Part shown: positions 6,662 to 9,151 of the stretch, one piece after another | Layout of the letters: each line of letters starts with the position of its first letter | Numbering within the stretch: position 1 is the stretch's first letter | NCBI GenBank assembly: GCA_937892225.1 | Contig: CALAUH010000252.1 | Span: 1-9,151 of the forward strand | Length of the DNA stretch: 9,151 nucleotides | From: an uncultured Treponema sp. | GTDB lineage: Bacteria; Spirochaetota; Spirochaetia; Treponematales; Treponemataceae | Direction of reading: 5' to 3' | Position numbers and translations under genes: made by a program | The notes under the pieces: generated by a model | Database searches by the model: none | Told to the model about the DNA's origin: nothing | What the model saw: only the letters and a program-made list of their open reading frames with translations

Positions 6662-7327
6662 ATGCAAAATTTTAATAGATTAATTATATATGTTTTAATA
6701 TCATCTTGTTTTATTTTTAATAGTTTAGGAGTAAAAAAAATGGATACTAATATAGTTTATGAACCAGATGTTTTTAATAAAATTGTTAGTAATTTGGACA
6801 ATTATGCTTGGAATGAACATGAGAATGACGGTTGTAAAAAGCAGCCTAAAATTAATGAATTAATAATAAATTTACCTACTAAAATAACAGTAAAAGATAA
6901 AAAGAATTTTGAAAATATTATAAATATACCAGTTTGTATAACCAGTTGTATTACACCCAAAAGACAATACAAATATTATGAAAAAGAATATGATTTAATT
7001 TTGTATTTAAAAAAATTAGATGATGAAGATGAAATAATAGAAGAAATTCATCCTAAAAAAATAATTGATTATTCTAATGTAAAGATAAAAAAAGTAAAGA
7101 TGCCTTATCCGAAAGAATTAGAAGAAGAAAGATATAAAAAAATAGAATTATGTAAAAAATTATCTGACGAAGAATTAGATAATGATTATGGTGATATAAA
7201 TTATTTAACTATTAATATTTGTGATTTTATTAATCATCCCTTAACTGAAGGAATTTATGAAATTTATGCTACAAAAAGGGCTCTTGAAAGTGAACATAAA
7301 AAGTTTGAGATAATAATAAATGATTAA
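6662..7327 (+). CDS. Putative lipoprotein, candidate immunity protein for the protease
   Basis: I do not recognise this 221-residue protein. Residues 1-23 (MQNFNRLIIYVLISSCFIFN...) look like a Sec signal, with a lipobox-like ISSC at 13-16 that would make C16 a lipidated residue under relaxed spirochaete rules. The remainder alternates beta strands (ELIINLPTKITVKD, IPVCITSC, LILYLKKLDDED, GIYEIYATKR, KKFEIIIND) with a charged helical middle (about 145-185), suggesting a beta-sandwich with a helical insert. Its ATG directly follows the protease TAA (TAAATG), with GAGG (6648-6651) 10 bases upstream, so the two are made together. A small exported protein just after a toxin-like protease is the usual place for an immunity protein; this is inference from position. 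A second ATG at 6740 with AGGAG (6727-6731), 8 bases upstream, would give a form lacking the signal. Base composition matches the protease. Confidence 0.7.
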   Translation: MQNFNRLIIYVLISSCFIFNSLGVKKMDTNIVYEPDVFNKIVSNLDNYAWNEHENDGCKKQPKINELIINLPTKITVKDKKNFENIINIPVCITSCITPKRQYKYYEKEYDLILYLKKLDDEDEIIEEIHPKKIIDYSNVKIKKVKMPYPKELEEERYKKIELCKKLSDEELDNDYGDINYLTINICDFINHPLTEGIYEIYATKRALESEHKKFEIIIND

Positions 7328-7350
7328 CTTATCATCTTAAAATTTAATAC

Positions 7351-7379
7351 TTCACTCTTAAGGCTAAATTCATTATAAT
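7351..7379 (+). promoter_or_regulatory. gatC promoter placing the transcript start at the start codon
   Basis: TTCACT (7351-7356) and TATAAT (7374-7379) are 17 bases apart. Transcription would begin around 7385-7387, and the gatC ATG is at 7387. No Shine-Dalgarno sequence lies in the 15 bases before the ATG; the nearest AAGG (7360-7363) is 23 bases away, between the two promoter boxes. A leaderless gatC mRNA is predicted. Confidence 0.66.
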
Positions 7380-7386
7380 AAAATCT

Positions 7387-7698
7387 ATGGCTACTACACA
7401 CAAAGAAATTGATGCAGAAACACTTGAAAATCTGCTTTATTTATCTAGATTGTCTCCATCTGCAACAAACATGGAAACATTAAAAAAACAAGTTGATGAT
7501 ATCGTTGGATATTTTGACATTCTTTCAAAATATGATGACAGTGAAAATCCATACGATGCATATCCAAAAACAGAAGCTGATAAACTCCGCGCCGATGTTC
7601 AGGAAGGCGGATTGGAAATAACAGATGTTAAAAAAGTAAGTAAAGACTTTATGGACGGCTATTTCCAGGTACCTAAGGTATTGGGTGAGGGTGCCTAA
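7387..7698 (+). CDS. gatC: Asp-tRNA(Asn)/Glu-tRNA(Gln) amidotransferase subunit C
   Basis: GatC is the small subunit that wraps between GatA and GatB in the complex converting misacylated Glu-tRNA(Gln), and often Asp-tRNA(Asn), to the correct amide form in the cytoplasm. The 103 residues have the usual layout: two N-terminal helices (EIDAETLENLLYLSRLSPS..., then LKKQVDDIVGYFDIL, 32-46), a linker with YDAYP, the conserved LRADVQEGG segment (68-75), and the C-terminal region ending FQVPKVLGEG (93-102). Length is normal. The gene has its own promoter and seems to lack a ribosome-binding site. gatA follows after a long gap rather than overlapping, which is looser than the compact gatCAB arrangement common in bacteria. 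Confidence 0.93.
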   Translation: MATTHKEIDAETLENLLYLSRLSPSATNMETLKKQVDDIVGYFDILSKYDDSENPYDAYPKTEADKLRADVQEGGLEITDVKKVSKDFMDGYFQVPKVLGEGA

Positions 7699-7715
7699 AA
7701 TTGAAAAACCGTTAA

Positions 7716-7741
7716 AAACAAAGCGCGATAGCGGTTTGTTT
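7716..7741 (+). terminator. Hairpin after gatC, possible terminator or attenuator
   Basis: AAACAAAGCGC (7716-7726) and GCGGTTTGTTT (7731-7741) pair at 10 of 11 positions around a GATA loop, starting 18 bases after the gatC stop codon. The T-rich part lies in the right arm, with only a loose T-rich stretch after it, so termination may be partial. If strong, it would uncouple gatA from the gatC promoter. Confidence 0.5.
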
Positions 7742-7764
7742 AGGTTTATCGAAAGAACGGCTGA

Positions 7765-7783
7765 GGGCAAATTATATTTGCCC
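7765..7783 (+). other. Perfect 8-bp hairpin in the gatC-gatA gap
   Basis: GGGCAAAT (7765-7772) and ATTTGCCC (7776-7783) form a perfect stem around a TAT loop. No T run follows, so it is not a standard terminator. It may be an RNA structure in the gatC-gatA transcript or part of the repeat cluster that fills this gap. A GAATTAAG direct repeat (7789-7796 and 7810-7817) lies just downstream. Confidence 0.5.
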
Positions 7784-7819
7784 CCTAAGAATTAAGAGCG
7801 CGTAATGCGGAATTAAGTG

Positions 7820-7993
7820 TCACGCAGATAGCGCAGATGAACGCAGATGGATAGTTTGGAAGTATGTGCCACACGGATTGGAAAAAACTACGTTTTTTCT
7901 GAGTGGTGAAATAAAGTGACAAAATTCTTTATATCCTGCTTATCCTTCTTATCCTGTTTTTTTTATCTGCGATAATCCGCGTAATCTGCGTGA
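7820..7993. repeat. Large imperfect inverted repeat of GCAGAT units between gatC and gatA
   Basis: The left arm (7820-7848) has three GCAGAT units at 7824, 7833 and 7843. The right arm (7965-7993) is its reverse complement at 24 of 29 positions. The 116 bases between hold a dispersed repeat copy (7870-7900) and three TATCCT units at 7932, 7941 and 7950 with an exact 9-base period. This is the appearance of a non-coding palindromic genome repeat. No open frame of note is inside. It fills most of the 314-base gap before gatA, and no strong gatA promoter is apparent within it; a GTGACA (7916-7921) is the best -35-like hexamer but lacks a good -10 partner. Confidence 0.75.
7870..7900 (-). repeat. 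Dispersed repeat, copy B (inverted partner at 4019-4050)
   Basis: On the minus strand this reads as an A-run/T-run hairpin, GAAAAAAC with GTTTTTTC (8-bp perfect stem, 7881-7899), followed by CCAATCCGTGTG. Seventeen bases (7870-7886) are identical to the reverse complement of copy A. Here it is nested inside the GCAGAT inverted repeat. Confidence 0.82.
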
Positions 7994-8012
7994 ATTGAAA
8001 AAAGGAAAAAAT

Positions 8013-9151
8013 ATGTTCTATACAATTAAAGAAACTAGAGAAGCATTAAAAGATGGAAAAATTACTAGTAAGGAATTGGTTGAAAGTTCGGTAAAAACTT
8101 TTGAAGCTGATAAATCGGCAAAAATTCCTTTGAATGCTTTTATTGAAATGTTTGAAGATGCTGTTACAAAAGCCGAAGCATGTGATAAAGAAATTGCCGA
8201 CGCTCGTGCAGCTGGTTCTATTGATAAATTATTTGAAGAAAAACCTTTAATTGGTATTCCTTTTGCAATTAAAGACAACATGAACTGTAAAGGTCACCGT
8301 TTGACTTGTGCTTCTAAAATTTTGGAAGGTTATGTTGCTCCTTATGATGCTACTGTAATTGAACGTTTGCAGAATGCCGGTGGTATTCCTCTTGGTCGTT
8401 GTAATCAGGATGAATTTGCAATGGGTTCTTCAACTGAATATTCTTGCTACGGTCCAACACGTAATCCAATTAACCGCGACTTTGTTTCTGGTGGTTCTTC
8501 TGGTGGTTCGGCTGCTGCTGTTGCTGCAAATCAGGCTTTGTTTGGTCTTGGTACAGAAACTGGTGGTTCAGTTCGTTTGCCTGCTTCATATTGTGGATTG
8601 TATGGTTTAAAACCAACTTACGGTACTTTGAGCCGCTGGGGTATTGTCGCTTACGGTTCAAGTTTGGATCAGGTTGGTATTTTAGGTCACACTCCAGCTG
8701 ACATTGCAGAACCTTTAGCTTTAATGGCTGGTGTTGATACTTTTGATGATACTTCTGCAGATTTACCAAATACAGATAAACTTAAAAATCTACAGGCATT
8801 GAGTGATGCTGAATTTGCAAAACTTAAAATTGCTATTCCAAAACAGTTCCTTAAAACTGACGGTTGTGATTCAGATGTTGTAAAAACATTTGCCGATACT
8901 CGTGCATGGTTTGAAAAGAAAGGTGCAAAAGTAGAAGAAGTTGATCTTCCAGTTTTGGATGCTGCTATTGCCGCTTACTATGTAATTGCTCTTTCTGAAG
9001 CTGCAAGTAACTTAAGCCGTTTTGATGGTATCCGTTATGGTAATCGTGTAGACAATGGTAAAGGTTATGATGAACTTTATGTTGATACACGTTCAAATGG
9101 ATTTGGTCCAGAAGTAAAACGCCGTATTGTAATTGGAAATTATGTTCTTTC
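8013..9151 (+). CDS. gatA: Asp-tRNA(Asn)/Glu-tRNA(Gln) amidotransferase subunit A (3' end outside window)
   Basis: GatA is the glutaminase subunit of GatCAB; it releases ammonia from glutamine (or asparagine) for amidation of the misacylated tRNA on GatB. The 379 complete codons seen carry the amidase-signature core with the full Ser-cisSer-Lys triad: K87 in GIPFAIKDNM, S162 in VSGGSSGGSAAA, and nucleophile S186 in TETGGSVRLPASYCG. The spacings equal those of characterised GatA proteins. Other hallmarks are YDATVIERLQNAGGIPLGRCNQDEFAMGSS (111-140) and YGLKPTYGTLSRWGIVAYGSSLDQVG (197-222). The frame is open to the last base, so roughly the last quarter is missing only because the window ends. 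The ATG at 8013 is supported by AAAGG (8001-8005), 7 bases upstream. It is much less AT-rich than the hub-effector module. gatB is not visible and may follow. Confidence 0.96.
   Translation, partial: MFYTIKETREALKDGKITSKELVESSVKTFEADKSAKIPLNAFIEMFEDAVTKAEACDKEIADARAAGSIDKLFEEKPLIGIPFAIKDNMNCKGHRLTCASKILEGYVAPYDATVIERLQNAGGIPLGRCNQDEFAMGSSTEYSCYGPTRNPINRDFVSGGSSGGSAAAVAANQALFGLGTETGGSVRLPASYCGLYGLKPTYGTLSRWGIVAYGSSLDQVGILGHTPADIAEPLALMAGVDTFDDTSADLPNTDKLKNLQALSDAEFAKLKIAIPKQFLKTDGCDSDVVKTFADTRAWFEKKGAKVEEVDLPVLDAAIAAYYVIALSEAASNLSRFDGIRYGNRVDNGKGYDELYVDTRSNGFGPEVKRRIVIGNYVL

Noticed and set aside
7525..7770. 81-residue open frame on the minus strand over gatC
   Set aside because: Antisense to conserved gatC sequence and running into the post-gatC hairpin, with no family resemblance.
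7820..7993. CRISPR-like array from repeated GCAGAT and TATCCT units
   Set aside because: Units are only 6-10 bases with 3-4 base gaps; there are no spacer-length unique segments, no constant long repeat and no cas genes.
8018..8769. Three overlapping open frames on both strands inside gatA (8018-8281, 8359-8610, 8470-8769)
   Set aside because: All are shadows of gatA, which is open through this region with intact catalytic residues; their compositions are low-complexity (Ser/Ala, Val/Leu or Gln/His rich).

Overview
The window is low-GC DNA from what looks like a spirochaete, most likely a host-associated Treponema. This placement is an inference from gene content, codon use and the style of the intergenic repeats; there is no rRNA or other phylogenetic marker. 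All genes but one are on the + strand. I see no tRNA, rRNA, CRISPR array or transposase.

Region 1 (1-1331). A possible 3' end of a gene and a bidirectional terminator come first. They are followed by a minus-strand stand-alone tRNA-binding (MetG C-terminal/Trbp111-like) protein and, divergent from it, a flavin reductase-like (flavoredoxin) protein with a good promoter (TTGCTT-17-TATAAT).

Region 2 (1344-3959). This is a compact ADP-ribose cassette that probably continues the flavoredoxin transcript. It holds a macro-domain protein with an extra C-terminal helical domain, a von Willebrand A (MIDAS) protein, and an ADP-ribosylglycohydrolase of the DraG type joined to the vWA gene by a TAATG overlap. 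Together they look like a reader/eraser set for ADP-ribose, but no ADP-ribosyltransferase is in the window.

Region 3 (3955-4170). This gene-free gap is full of short repeats: tandem AGCGATTAGC units, a 15-bp inverted repeat, and a copy of a dispersed element that recurs inverted at 7870-7900.

Region 4 (4171-7327). This is a very AT-rich three-gene module: a contractile-injection-system hub (VgrG/Pvc8/phage gpD-like), a zinc metalloprotease with an archaelysin-like His/Cys signature, and a small protein with a putative lipoprotein signal peptide. The best reading is hub, delivered effector and immunity protein. No sheath, tube, baseplate or ATPase genes are present, so it is an orphan hub-effector island. 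The hub and protease overlap in different frames, leaving open whether they are made as one protein or two.

Region 5 (7387-9151). Housekeeping gatC, probably translated from a leaderless mRNA, is separated from gatA (cut by the window end) by about 310 bp of hairpins and a large imperfect inverted repeat built from GCAGAT units. The strongest candidates for something new are the hub/archaelysin-like protease/lipoprotein module and the macro-vWA-DraG cassette.
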